Under the pieces are notes generated by a model. The model had not been told where the DNA came from. It worked only from the letters and a program-made list of their open reading frames with translations, and ran no database searches. Shown piece after piece: positions 32,051 to 44,160 of a stretch of 64,000 bases of DNA (positions are counted from its first letter, which is position 1; the number at the start of each line of letters is the position of its first letter). Position numbers and translations under genes: made by a program. Origin of the DNA: Tethya wilhelma (taxonomy: Eukaryota; Porifera; Demospongiae; Tethyida; Tethyidae); NCBI GenBank assembly GCA_964030475.1, contig CAXIPT010000003.1, positions 378,797 through 442,796 on the forward strand. Reading direction: 5' to 3'.

Positions 32051-33242
32051 ATAATTTTCTGCTAGAACAGGCCAGTTGTATTTCATCAACTTTTATGCAG
32101 TGTGATGATAGTATAATTTAAACTGTTAGTACTGGTTAATGTTTTTATTGTCAGTCCTGCTAGATTATATACATAACTGTTAGTTTTTTTGTAGGCTGTA
32201 GACCTAGATTTTTACAATTGATTCAATTTCTGTTTCTCTATATCAGCTTCAGAACAATCCATAACCCTTAAGTGGTGGTAGTAGTGGGGGGGGCACTTGA
32301 TGTATGCATGGTCAATTGCGGGACACTTAAGAGCTTACAACTAGTTTGTTTGCCATTGACCCCCCTGTGACCCTTAGCTACTATGACCTCCACCCATCCA
32401 GTATAACCAGCCTACAAAAACTTTGGTTGCAAGGCAAATAGTCATGCTCGAAGGAAACCTGCATGTTATATATACTCTATAACATTGTGATACTACATGT
32501 TAGCTGTAGCTATATATGGGAGCCTTAAAAGGTGTTAGTTTTGTTGCTTCCTGGTTACCTGTTTGTAGACACAGTGGTGTCTTTAATGTGAATTTTGAAG
32601 GTGGATGCATGTATAATATTATGCTTGCACTTTAGTTCTGTTAGTCATATAGCTTCAAAAAAAGACCCTCTTTGCAATAGCCCTGCTGTAACTATGGAAA
32701 CCTGGCTACTGTATATGTAAAGAGATGCCGTTTTCAACAGCTATTGTTACGTATAGATATATGGTATGTTCTAGTTTTTGCTGCTTCCTATAAAAATAGC
32801 TGCTTATCTGCTTGTAAACATTTTATAGGTTGATAAAATCTTCCTTAATTTTAATTGGGACCAAATTCTTGGGTAAGGTGATTCTTAAGAAAAATATTAC
32901 TTCATGCACTCCTACTGTGGTTTTATCATATCTTTAGCAAAACCTGTATACCTAGCATGGCTGCCTGGAATCCCCTTATTCCATACTTGGAAACACATTG
33001 GTGCATGGGTGTGTGGTTACTGAAAGATTTCTTTACAACCTCCAATGATTACCACAATATTATTGTAGTCGCGACAGTGCTCTGCACGTGACGCTTCTCT
33101 TCTTGCATGTTGTATTCTTATTGCAAGGTTTCAACATTTACCTATAAATATACTGCACAATATCAAGGAGTAAAATAATACCTATTGCTCAAAATCATAT
33201 AACTACAAAAACTTGATATTGAAGAAATTTTTTTTTCCAACA
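32051..33242. other. S1-S2 spacer
   Basis: Contains 3'-flank sequence shared by several array members (near 32640-32860) and the TATAAATA of S2 (33143-33150) preceded by GGTTTCAACATTTACC. No gene or RNA is seen. Confidence 0.6.
33143..33150 (+). promoter_or_regulatory. TATA box of S2
   Basis: TATAAATA inside the array's conserved module, 93 bp before the S2 start codon. Confidence 0.65.
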
Positions 33243-34838
33243 ATGTCAAGCATGGTTTGGCTCTTTGTGTTTGCTACTCTACTGTCTCTGGCTAGTTGTC
33301 AAAGTGATCGACCAACTCCTGGACCAATTGTTGAACAGTGTGTGCAACAAGCAGCTACCCAAGACAGCTTCTTGGAAGAATGTCTTCAAGTCTTCACGGA
33401 GAGAGAGAACGACCCTGTAAATAATATTCTTTCATTGCAAAGCATGCATGCATGTTTGCATGATCATGTGTGCAAAATGGATTAATAATTCAGGTATGAT
33501 TTGTACAAAAAAAATTTTATTCCTTGCAGACCACTCTAGCTATTTACTGCAACTCTCAGTGTGTCTCTGATTTAGTGACGGCATACACCGATTGCAATGC
33601 TCAAGATACCCGATTCGTGACTCAGTGTAAGTTCACTGTATTTTGGATATTTCATGCCTCACCCATATCATTCATGGAACAGATCTGTACATGTAGGCCT
33701 TGAGATCTGGTTTGGAAGCATAAGTTGACTAGTGTCTCTGAATAGTAGTACTAATAGACTGTACCATATTCTCTGCTCCAATGCCTATGAGCTCTAGTAG
33801 CTCAGTGGTTTATAAGCATTTGACTGGTCCAGGCCTATAGTTTGAAAGTCCTGGGTTACAATCCCAAGATTTTTCCTATGCATTCATTAAAAATTATATC
33901 AGTGCATAATGGATTGACTGGCATAATATTATAGTTATTCTGGTCAAAATTATTTTATTTTGCCAATCCATGCAGATTGTGATGAAGGCTCCTTCACGCA
34001 GACAATACTCAACGCTGAGTTCTGTGTGAGCCAGGAAGTAGCTACTACTTCTCTCCTTCAACTCTGTCAGCGGCAGTTGTTCACAGATTTTGTGTACAGA
34101 GATAACTCAGTGAGCTCATATATTTTACAATCATAATAATTGACTTGCATGATTTATTCTGCCCCTTTTGATCTAGGATGTGCCTATTGAGAACTTCTGT
34201 ACCAATTGTGGTCAAGCCATGGCCACTCTCTATGGCAACTGTGGGCCAGCTGTTGATAGGAGCTCAAGATTAAACTTTGGACCAACCCTGGGTGAAGTAT
34301 TTCAAGGAGGTTATTTAAACTTATTACATTAAATACATTTTATTTGACCTATATACCTGAAACTGTTTATACATTCCAAGCATATTGTTCATTTCATGTA
34401 TTAATTGTATCAATATTAGGTTGTGCTCAGGACAGCATGGGACGATATTGCTCTGATGTTGTGCGTGACCTGGGTCAAGGAGATAGGAGAGTCCTTGAAG
34501 AGGCTGCCATCCTTGCCTGTGAGAACATTGGTGATGAGTGTACACAGGCTTGTAGAGACGCCATCAATGAAGTAAGTCTTGTTTTTTTGGAAGCTTAATA
34601 TGAGATAGCTTGATCTATTTCCATTCTCTTTCAGCTTGGTTGCTGTGCTCACCTTGAGCAACTATTTCGTCGTCGTAACGACCCTATGCTGCCTCTGGAG
34701 CTGTGTGGCATCACTGAATGTCCTGTCCCATTCTCTATCGACCCAGCTCCTCAGTGTAATGGAGGTGTTTCTCTCTCTGTCTCTCTCCTCTCTCTGGTGG
34801 TTGTGGTTCTAACACTGTTGTGGAGTGCATCATCATAA
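33243..34838 (+). CDS. Secreted Cys-rich, probably GPI-anchored protein S2
   Basis: Exons 33243-33416, 33530-33626, 33976-34109, 34177-34309, 34420-34571 and 34635-34838; 297 aa. Signal peptide ends SLASCQ. It has the full set of family signatures: YCNSQC in exon 2, LNAEFCVSQEV in exon 3, NCGPAVDRSS in exon 4, GCAQDSMGRYC in exon 5, LGCC plus the hydrophobic GPI-type tail after QCNGG in exon 6. The Asp/Asn hinge of S1 is absent. Intron 2 hosts a tRNA-derived SINE-like insert. All exon junction phases (0,1,0,1,0) match S1, so the array arose by whole-gene tandem duplication. Role unknown; an extracellular surface protein is inferred. Confidence 0.85.
33783..33880 (+). repeat. tRNA-derived SINE-like insert in S2 intron 2
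   Basis: A box-A-like TAGCTCAGTGG is followed about 40 bases later by a box-B-like GGGTTACAATCC and a T-rich stretch. The leader GAGCTCTAGTAGCTCA resembles GGCTTCTAGTAGCTCA at 54613, also in an intron, so both belong to one family. Confidence 0.55.
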
Positions 34839-35243
34839 AGTTTTCTCTACTAAAACATGCCTGTTGTATTTCATCGACTTTAATGCAGTGATATAGTAGT
34901 TACTGTTAGTACTGGTTAATGTTTCTATTATCAGTCCTGTGAGATTGTATAATTATCTAGTTTGTTAGTTTGTTTTTGTAAGCTATAGCAGCTTCAAAAA
35001 GTCCCCAATAATGTATGTATGTAGCCATACTATAAGGAAACATGTAACTTTAACATTGTGATACTGCTAGTGCTAGCTGCACATGTAGCTAGGGAGCCTT
35101 AAAAAGGTGATAGTTTGTTGCTTCCTGGTTACCTGTTTGTACACATTACAGTGGGGGAAATCTCAGTCCGTAAATTAGATTGTTTATTTTGGTTGTGTTT
35201 TGGTCAAAGAAGGTCTTCTAACCAAATACCTCTGTGTACTTAA

Positions 35244-35935
35244 GGCCTGGGTCAACAGCATACCTTATAATGTATAGTAAAAAAATCTCATCAATATTCG
35301 GAATGGTCATAACTTTTAAACTAACTAATTAGTAACCATGGAAACGTAGGTATAGATTCTTCGGGATATTTTAAACATCCTTAAGTCAAAAGTTGGTCAT
35401 GTGACTGTTCCATATTTGCTTAATCAGCAAAAAATGAATAATTAATTAGGCGGAAATGTTCCCCTGTTGCTATGGTAACCATTTTTTGTATAAATATTTT
35501 TTTCACCAATAAATGCCTAAATCTTAATTGGGGTTCAGAAATACTGATCTGGATGAAAGATATGCAGCTTTTTCCATATAATGCACACCTGCCGTTCTCT
35601 CCTTCTCGGCTATATCTTATCAACAATACGATCAGCGGTAACCCCAATCGAGATTATAGAGGTTCATGATGATAGTTATCTCCTGAAAAAGTTTGGTTGC
35701 CATAGCAACCTTCTAAGGTTTCCGCCTAATTAATTATTCATAGTTTAGAGTGTTTCGTTGACCAATCATTATTTGCATGAATATTCATTATTTTGGTATG
35801 AGATTTTGGTAACATGAAAACGAAAGGCCAAAAATTTGTTGTATAGGAAAGAAATTTGGAAAAACTATTTAATATCCTGTAGATCTGAATTTTAATTTAG
35901 GCAAAATTTCAATCATTTTCAAGGTGACCCGGGCC
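35244..35935. mobile_element. 692-bp MITE with TTAA target sites
   Basis: Termini GGCCTGGGTCA and, inverted, GGCCCGGGTCA are bounded on both sides by TTAA (35240-35243 and 35936-35939), the target duplication typical of piggyBac-type elements. A second inverted pair lies inside (35432-35480 against 35690-35740, TAATTAATTAGGCGGAAA). No transposase is present, so assignment to piggyBac rests only on TTAA. Confidence 0.7.
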
Positions 35936-36353
35936 TTAAGTGCGCAGAGACTGTGATAGGATGATTCTGAATGGATTACATCACTCGATTATTAAGTTAT
36001 TTTGTGGTTTTATCTTAAGGTTTAGTAGCCTATCAACCATGACATGGCATTGAGTGCACTTTTATTTGCAATAGGCATCCATATGTACAATACTGGTGTA
36101 TATGTGTGTTTGTTTGTGACTGTGGTTACTAAGTGTTGGTCCAACAGTCCTTTTTGATTTAAGCACTAAAGGATTTCTTTCTTACGTATCTACACTGTCA
36201 GTTTCCTTAATAGTCCAGGCATGTGGTGTGACAGCTTGTTATGTACCTTAGTCAACACATCACATGACATAGGGAATATGTAGCTCAAAGATTGGTAGAC
36301 TGGGAGAGCCCAGTTACCATGGATGTAAAAGCAGCAAGGTTTCAGCATTTGCC

Positions 36354-36360
36354 TATAAAT
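36354..36360 (+). promoter_or_regulatory. TATA box of S3
   Basis: TATAAAT in GTTTCAGCATTTGCCTATAA, 102 bp before the start codon. The duplicated S4 copy is at 38424-38430. Confidence 0.65.
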
Positions 36361-36461
36361 ACTGCTGCAATGTCCAAGTGTTAATAACTAGCTCAAAATC
36401 TGCCTATTATTTCTGCAAGACTTAATTTGTGTGCAAGAAAGAATTTTCTCACTTTTCAAAA

Positions 36462-38121
36462 ATGTCAAGCATAGCTTTGCTCTGTGTGTTTGCAACTCTG
36501 CTCTCACTGACTAGTTGTCAAAATGATCGACCAACTCCTGGACCAGATGTTGAAATGTGTGTGCAACAAGCAGCTACCCAAGACAGCTTCTTGGAAGAGT
36601 GTCTTCAACTCTTTATGGAGAGAGAGAATGATGCTGTACGAAACATTTTGATATTTCCTTACAAAGCATGTATTGCTGTGTAATCGTTTATGTATACCTG
36701 TGCAATGAAAAGGCACTTTTTTAAAAATTTTTCATTTTTCTTTCTCCTCCTCACAGACTACTCTAGCTGTTTACTGTAACTCCGAGTGCATCTCTGATCT
36801 TGAGAGAGCCTACACTGACTGCAATGCTCAAGATACACGGTTTCTGTCTCGCTGTAAGTTCGATATTGCAATTAGCTATCAATTGTAATGAAAGTTTTTA
36901 CAAACTGATTTTGATAACTGTGTTTGACATGCATCTTATGTATTATTTGATTCTATAGTTTGTGATGACGGCTTTAGTCGGACACTGATCAATGCTGAGT
37001 TCTGTGTCAGTCAGGAAGTATCAACTACTCCTTCCCTTCAAGACTGTCAGAGACAATGGTTCACAGATTTCATATTTGCAGAAACACAGGTATAAAAATT
37101 AATGTTGAATTTGCAGAAATTGTGTGTTCACCTATTCACCTATTTTTTAGGATTTACCTGTTAAAGATTTCTGTGTTGCTCTATGTATTAATCATGTATT
37201 AATCATTTATAGTTTTTACTGTCTTTCCAAACAATATGTAGGATTCAGTATCCGTTGGAGATTTTTGTAACACTTGCGGTCAGTCTCTTGGCACTCTCTA
37301 TGGCAACTGTGGGCCAGCTGTTGATAGGAGCTCAAGATTAGACTTTGGACCAACCTTCAAGGAGCTATTTCAACTAGGTTGGTTACGTCATAGATCGTGA
37401 CAAAGTTGAGGGAAGTCTTATAACCTGTATAGTCGGAAAGTTTCGCAGGGTTTAACTTTCTCGGTTTTCGTGGACCATACTCCATCCGTATACAGTTTTT
37501 ATATGTGAAACTCTCTGTTATGTATATATATATATGTATAGGCTTGCATAGCTTATCCGTGAAAGTTAAACCGTAAAAATGTTTGACTAGAGACATCCGC
37601 AAAAGTTTCCCGCTATGCAGTATTCATGCAGAATTATTATTGCATGTGTTATGTATAGGCTGTGCTCAGGATGATCAGGGGCGCTATTGTTCTGACATCG
37701 TCCGTCGTTCAGTGTTCCCTGAAGAAGACAGGACAGCTCTTGAAGAGGCTGCCATCATGGCCTGTGAGAACATTGGTGATGAGTGCACCACTGCTTGTAG
37801 AGATGCCATCAATGAAGTAAGTTCGTGCACAGTCAATCTTGTCCTGTTGCACATACTTAAGATACTTGCCTGAGCAGGCATTGGGAGGGTTCCTTTAGGT
37901 TTGGGATTGTTTGTAAAGATAAGACCGTTTGAATTCCCCGTATATTGGTAAAAGATCAAGCCACTCAGGTATAATCAACATAAAGCCTATATGACTGCAG
38001 GTATGGGATTAATAATTATTGTTACCTTTACTTTTTTATTATATAATAAAAGTGTTTGTGCACGAGCTATTCAATGACATGCAATAAATATGTAATTATT
38101 GCTATCCTATAGCTTGGATGA
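36462..38121 (+). CDS. Secreted Cys-rich protein S3, anchor lost at duplication junction
   Basis: Exons 36462-36635, 36757-36853, 36959-37089, 37242-37377, 37659-37816 and a predicted 9-nt terminal exon 38113-38121 (CTT GGA TGA); 234 aa. Exons 1-5 are intact and carry the signal peptide (SLTSCQ end), CNSEC, NAEFCVSQEV, NCGPAVDRSS and GCAQDDQGRYC. The duplication breakpoint falls seven coding bases into the old exon 6, giving Leu-Gly-stop. The LGCC motif, ELCGIPEC and the GPI-type tail are missing. The predicted product is secreted and unanchored. A decayed extra copy of exon 4 (GAT TTA CCT GTT...) lies at about 37150-37190. It could instead be a non-functional duplicate. Confidence 0.75.
37150..37195 (+). 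pseudogene. Decayed exon-4 copy within the S3 gene
   Basis: After TTTTTTAG, the bases GATTTACCTGTTAAAGATTT and the following TCTGT align to the start of exon 4 but diverge after about 30 bases. A similar remnant is at about 39290-39320 in S4, so the exon duplication predates the gene duplication. Confidence 0.5.
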
Positions 38122-38527
38122 GTGCACTTTTATTTGCAATAGGCATCCATATGTACAGTGTTGGTGTATATGTGTGTTTGTTTGTGACTGTGGTTACTTA
38201 GTGTTGGTCCAACAGTCCTTTTTGATTTAAGCACTAAAGGATTTCTTTCTTACGTATCTACACTGTCAGTTTCCTTAATAGTCCAGGCATGTGGTGTGAC
38301 AGTTTGTTATGCACCTTATAGTCAACACATCACATGACATAGGGAATAGGTAGCTCAAAGATTAGTAGACTGGGAGAGCCCAGTTGCCATGGATGTAAAA
38401 GCAGCAAGGTTTGAGCACTTGCCTATAAATACTGCTGCAATGTCCAAGAGTTAATAACTAGCTCAAAATCTGCCTATTATTTCTGCAAGACTTCGTGTGC
38501 AAGAAAGAATTTTCTCACTTTTCAACA
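38122..38527. other. S3-S4 junction and S4 promoter
   Basis: Duplicate of 36054-36461. It holds the S4 TATA box (38424-38430) and no gene. Confidence 0.7.
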
Positions 38528-40481
38528 ATGTCAAGTATAGCTTTGCTCTGTGTGTTTGCAACTCTGCTCTCACTGACTAGTTGTCAAAATGATCGACCAA
38601 CTCCTGGACCAGATGTTGAAATGTGTGTGCAACAAGCAGCTACCCAAGACAGCTTCTTGGATGAGTGTCTTCAACTCTTTATGGAGAGAGAGAATGATGC
38701 TGTATGAAACATTTTGATATTTCATTTCAAAGCATGTATTGCTGTGTAATCGTTTATGTGTATATGTGCATGCATGTGAAATGAAAATGCACTTTTTTAA
38801 AAAAAAATCATTTTTCTTTCTCCTCCTCACAGACTACTCTAGCTGTTTACTGTAACTCTGAGTGCATCTCTGATCTTGAGAGAGCCTACACTGACTGCAA
38901 TGCTCAAGATACACGATTTCTGTCTCGCTGTAAGTTCGATAATGCAATTGGCTAGCAATTGTTTTTACAAACTGATTTTGATAACTGTGTTCGACATGCA
39001 TCTTATATGTATTAACTGATTCTATAGTTTGTGATGACGCCTTTAGTCGGACACTGATCAACGCTGAGTTCTGTGTCAGTCAGGAAGTATCAACTACTCC
39101 TTCCCTTCAAGACTGTCAGAGACAATGGTTCACAGATTTCATATTTGCAGAAACACAGGTATAAAAATTAATGTTGCAATTTGCAGAAATTACGTGTGAC
39201 ATGTATTCGCTGGAATAGCAATTATCATTGTGTTTTAGAGCTCTTACAAATCATACAAAAGGACCTTATAATTTTCACCTATTTTTTAGGATTTACCTGT
39301 TAAAGATTTCTGTTAGCTCTATGTACGTATTAATCATTAATTTTATAGTTTTTACTGTCTTTCCAAACTATAATTATATAGGATTTATCCGTTGGAGATT
39401 TCTGTAACACTTGTGGTCAGCCTCTTGGTACTCTCTATGGGAACTGTGGGCCAGCTGTTGATAGGAGCTCAAGATTAGACTTTGGACCAACCTTCAAGGA
39501 GCTATTTCAACTAGGTTGGTTACATCATAGATAGTGACAATGTTGAGGGAAGTCTTATAATCTGTATATAGTCGGAAAGTTTCGCAGGGTTTAACCTTCT
39601 CGGTTTTCGTGGACCATACTCCATCCATAAAGTTTTTATAATATTATGTGAAATTCTCTGTAATGTATATATGTATAGGCTTGCAGAGCTTATCCGTGAA
39701 AGTTAAACCATAAAAATGTTTGTTTCCCGCTATGCAGTATTCATGCAGAATTATTATTGCATGCGTTATGTATAGGCTGTGCTCAGGATGATCAGGGGCG
39801 CTATTGTTCTGACATCGTCCGTCGTTCAGTGTTCCCTGAAGAAGACAGGACAGCTCTTGAAGAGGCTGCCATCATGGCCTGTGAGAACATTGGTGATGAG
39901 TGCACCACTGCTTGTAGAGATGCCATCAATGAAGTAAGTTCGTGCACAGCCAATCTTGTCCTGTTGCACATACTTAAGATACTTGCCTGAGCAGGCATTG
40001 GGAGGGTTCTTTTAGGTTTGGGATTGTTTGTAAAGATAAGACCGTTTGAATTCCCCGTATATTGGTAAAAGATCAAGCCACTCGGGTATAATCAACATAA
40101 AGCCTATATGACAGGTATGGGATTAATTGTTACCTTTACTTTTTTATTATATAAAGTGTTTGTGCACGAGCTATTCAATGACATATAATTATTGCAATAC
40201 TGTATGTAATTATTGTTATCCTATATATATAGCTTGGTTGCTGTGCTTACCTTGAGAGACTGTTTCGTCGTCGTAATGACCCTATGCTGCCTCTGGAGCT
40301 GTGTGGTATCCCTGAATGTCCCATCCCTTTCTCTCTTGACCCTCCAAATAACAACAATGACAACAATGACAATGATGGCAATGATGGCAATGGTGTCCAG
40401 TGTAATGGAGGTGTTTCTCTCTCTGTCTCTCTCCTCTCTCTTGTGGTTGTGGCTCTGAGCCTGGTGTGGAGTACATTGTGA
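38528..40481 (+). CDS. Secreted Cys-rich, probably GPI-anchored protein S4
   Basis: Exons 38528-38701, 38833-38929, 39028-39158, 39382-39514, 39776-39933 and 40233-40481; 313 aa. Near-identical to S3 through exon 5, but with a full exon 6: LGCC, ELCGIPECPIPF, then a short Asn/Asp hinge (about 40345-40395) and the CNGG plus hydrophobic GPI-type tail. The hinge is encoded by an AAYGAY microsatellite, shorter than in S1. Likely surface-anchored counterpart of the predicted soluble S3. Confidence 0.85.
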
Positions 40482-40717
40482 TGTCTTCTCTACATAAATT
40501 TCTCTATTTTATAATAATTGTTATATAATTATTTCTTACAAATTTACGTTTCTTTTGAATGGTCAGGATTATATATTATTAAGGATTATTATTTGTAATA
40601 ATATATATAATTGCCAATTATTTAAGCGCCCTAAGCACGAGGCATGCATGTAATCCAGAGCTTTGCATAGTTATAAAAAAAGTTAATCTTGATATTACGT
40701 AAGCATCGGTAACTCTA

Positions 40718-40800
40718 GAACAGTGGTCTGCGTGAGAAGCTTTCAACCTAGAGGTCCGAGGTCGGGGATTCGCAACTGATGGATTTTTTTCCTTCTCTTC
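40718..40800 (+). repeat. tRNA-like SINE head
   Basis: AACTCTAGAACAGTGG is followed by GAGGTCGGGGATTCGCAACT, spaced like boxes A and B, and a T-rich run. It does not fold as a sound tRNA. Confidence 0.4.
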
Positions 40801-40814
40801 TTAAGTTAGATTAT

Positions 40815-41732
40815 TAAAGTACAAGTAGTAAAAATTTTATAAAAATAACAGTGTAGGAATGGGCAGTGCTGTAAAAAGCAAGGAAACAAGCCAAGACTCT
40901 GAATTTCGGCACATGACTACTTCATTTTCAGTCTTCATCATATCATAGTATACAGGGTCCTTTGTCTACCTATTGTAAATTAAATGAAGTGTATCAGCAG
41001 TCATGCAGGCAACCTAGATTTGAGATTGTAAGGCTTTGGCACAAAAAAATGAAGTAGTCATGTGCCGAAATTCAGAGTCTTGGCTTGTTTCCTTGCTTTT
41101 TACAGCACTGCCCATTCCTACACTGTTATTTTTATAAAATTTTTACTACTTGTTCATGCACTTTTTTCAACACTAAGGTGAACTTTGCAAGAGACTGATC
41201 AGTCTCTACAAAAAGTAGAAGTGCTTGCTCTACATTGGATGCGCGTGCGCATTAGACATATGCAAACCACGTGGTCAAGTTTGCTATATAAATGTGACGA
41301 CCTTTACCAACATCAAGATGGCTACATTTCAGTACAGTAATTTATATCAAAGTTTTAAAAGCTGCCTAGCTCTTGTTTCTTGATATTTAGACAGAAAATA
41401 AGTGTAAAGGTTCGTAGTTCGGATGAATTCAAGTTACTATATACAGTCAAAGTTGGCTCAACGCTTTTTGTTTCTTTGGAAATCGTTTTCAAGTAAGTCA
41501 GTTAGGGAGGAAGTAAGAATGAACAAAAATGCATTTGTGTGGCTTCGCGCTAAGCGCTTTCTTTGAGTGTTCTGGGGAGTTTCATTTGGTTTTCTACGTG
41601 TATACATTAGAAGAAGTCTCTGAGAAAGCTTCTTAGCAAGGTTTAAAGCCTTAACTATCCTTTACTAAACATTTGTAAACCTAGACATTTTGTATTGTGT
41701 CAATGGGGGTGGTGGCCCATTCCTAAGTATAA
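40815..41732. mobile_element. Composite M1+M2 MITE
   Basis: The M1 left end (40822-40925) and inverted right end (41049-41153) are both present. M2 follows, with AGTCTCTACAAAAAGTAGAAG, GATGCGCGTGCGCATTAGA and CATCAAGATGGCTACATTTC, ending near TGTGTCAATGGGGGTGGTGG and CCCATTCCTA. Confidence 0.75.
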
Positions 41733-41761
41733 AGATGAAAGAAGCTTCTTTGTTTCTCAGC

Positions 41762-41835
41762 CAGCACATGTGGCACAGTGGTTAAGGCGTTACACCAAGA
41801 GCGCCCACTGTAACCAGGTGACGAGCCATTAATTG
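41762..41835 (+). repeat. tRNA-like SINE head
   Basis: TGGCACAGTGGTTAAGGCGTT matches a class II tRNA box A with D-loop. The 3' half is degenerate (CAGGTGACGAGCC), so it is a relic rather than a tRNA gene. Confidence 0.45.
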
Positions 41836-43380
41836 CAGAACGTTAGCCAGGTCACGTGATCGCTCAAACTTCAGCATTTTTACTAAGTGGGAGACTGTTT
41901 TTTCCTCTGTTTGCGATTGAGAGAGTCCAAGAATGTATTAAGCTAACTTGGCCTTCCTGTGACTACTGAGAGCATAGTGACTCCAAAATACCAGGTTTAC
42001 TGGCCTATAAGAAGACTATCTCGTGCTGAAAGTGTGAAATTCAGTTCAATGGTGAGTGCAGTGTATGATTTATAGCTATCTAGTATTATTAATTTTAATT
42101 TGATAACTTGTCTAATTTATGAGAGCAGCTGTAGCTACAGCTTATAATATAATATACACAATGATATAGCATTCCACATGCAGCTAGTAGCTAGCTATTC
42201 TCTAAACCGGGTTAACCCCCTGCTGTACACTGAGCTGGCTAGCTATGGCAACATGACAAAGGAGGAGGATCTAGCTTCATTGGAACTGTGTTGTATATAG
42301 ATATGTTATTTACTACCACCGTATCCTAGATAATTGCTATAAGTGTTATTTAATTATACTGCTAATTATTTTGCAGGCTGAAGTCGTCCATGTCGAGTAC
42401 TTTGTAACAGTATCTATGTCAGAGATGCATACCGGCAACTTGGCTTTGCAATGCTGGTGTATTCTTCACTGATCTTAAAAGCCACCTTCCCACCATCAGC
42501 AAGAGTCAGACTAACAGCCATCAAGAACAGCACTACACTCAGTGAATACATGATCAAGGAATTCCAAGCATGAAATTGCAGAGATTTAAAGCAAACTGAT
42601 TACTGATCAAATATATGTGCACTAGCAGTCTGCATACACTCAACAATAAAATTTCTTGCCCGTTGTCAAGTGGTTGTTAAGTTTTACAGTGGTCTATAAA
42701 TGCTATACAGTCCCTGCTACTGTGTACATTTTGATAGGAGGGCATATACAGATCCCTGTGGTTAGGGAAATTGTGTTATACAGACCCTCAAGCAAGAAGT
42801 GTGCAAAAAATTACAAGCTATTGCGCAATATAGTTATTGTTGCTACGCGTGGAACAGCTGGGTTCAAAGTTCACGCTAGTCGTCTTGTAGGCTTTTTTTG
42901 CTTCTGTGACTAGCCAAAACTGAAAAAGAACAGCGTTGACAATAGCAGCAGACATCAGAGAGGTTCTATCAGCAAGAAAAGTCGGTGAGCTGCAAATATT
43001 CAACCTTTTGTAGTGCCGCGGTGGCTAGCTCAGCCTGGCAGTACTGAACGGCCCGTTGCTGTCCAACGCTCCAGAGTCCATGGTGTTGCTGTTTTAGCTG
43101 TAGCGATGGGAAACAGCAGAGTGTTTTCCTTTTGGCTGTTTACAGGTACATTCAGAACAGTTTTCTAGAAACTAAAGTCTTTTTCTGGATAGGATTGTTT
43201 TTTCTGGACAATTCAAGTTTCTTGAAAGAGTTCAATGTCTTTTTCCGGATACGTTGTTGTTGAAAAGATCGAGAAATTCAAAAAAAATGGCTTGCAACTT
43301 ACGAAGCTAGCTATTTATAGTGTGCCAATTGTTTGTTGCTAGGAAGTTTTTCTACCATAGTAGCAGGGCAAGAAAACACT

Positions 43381-43492
43381 TATTGACCAATCATTCGGTT
43401 TGTATGGAATATACAGTGCATTCACCCTCGGGCTATCGCCCTCGGGTATCAGGCACTGTATATTCCATACAAACCTCATGCTTGGTCAATAA
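43381..43492. repeat. ~110-bp hairpin
   Basis: Arms TTGACCAA and GGTTTGTATGGAATATACAG are mirrored by CTGTATATTCCATACAAACC and TTGGTCAA, with CCCTCGGG direct repeats in the centre. It has long, well-conserved arms and no coding capacity; likely a foldback mobile element. Confidence 0.75.
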
Positions 43493-43837
43493 CTATAACG
43501 TATGGTAAATTGTATATTAATAAGTTCTTACAAATCACTTCCTCTTCCCCTTCCCCTCCCACATCTCCATCAGAGATAAATACACACCGTGGCACATTGT
43601 CACTCTTGCACTGGCTTAATTGTGCACCCCAACAGCGTCATGATGATCGAGATCAAGCAATGCAATTGATCTGATCTCTGTGAATGCCATCCATCATAAG
43701 TGTGCAGGATTATTGTGTACAGTACTGAGCCATAGAGTAGCATCTGCATTGTGGTGAGCTTGCCCGAGCACATAATTATGGCTAAAACCTTTATTGCGTG
43801 CAAAAAGGGTTAAATTTTTCACTGGCTAACGTTCTGC

Positions 43838-44160
43838 ATTTAACGCCACTTACCAGGTGTGCGGGTTCGAGTCATCCTGCGGGAGCTCTGACTCACCTCA
43901 GCCTACATGCCTGTATATGGCATGGCCCGAAAGGGGGGACCAGTGTACCGAAGGCTGTTGGTCACTGGGTCGGGATGATAAGAACCTGCCACCTGCTGAA
44001 TGTGGGATGTCTTGGAAGCTAAGACTGAGTGGCTTCCTCTGTGCTGGCCTTTTTTTTCTTTTTTTTTTTTTAAATTTATTTATTTATTTTTTTCCTTTTC
44101 CTTTTGTCTGTCCTTTGTGCTGCCTTTTTTCCTTTTTTCTGTTCCCATTTACAAACTGAC
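43838..44160 (+). repeat. tRNA-derived SINE with pyrimidine-rich tail
   Basis: A box-B-like GCGGGTTCGAGTCATCC at about 43861 is preceded by a weak box A. It is followed by a unique body (AAAGGGGGGACCAGTGTACC) and a long T/C-rich tail at 44050-44130. Frames across it are composition artefacts. Confidence 0.5.

Larger units (their letters stand above)
34839..36461. other. S2-S3 spacer with a TTAA-flanked MITE
   Basis: Shared 3'-flank sequence of the array is followed by the 692-bp element at 35244-35935, and then the start of the tandemly duplicated segment at 36051. The S3 TATA box is at 36354-36360. No gene is seen. Confidence 0.6.
36051..40232. repeat. ~2.07-kb tandem duplication carrying S3 and S4
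   Basis: 36051-38118 is repeated from 38119 to about 40232 with high identity in exons, introns and promoter. The junction fuses the first bases of S3 exon 6 (AGCTTGG) to the upstream sequence ATGAGTGCAC. S4 keeps the original exon 6, while S3 lost it. Confidence 0.9.
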
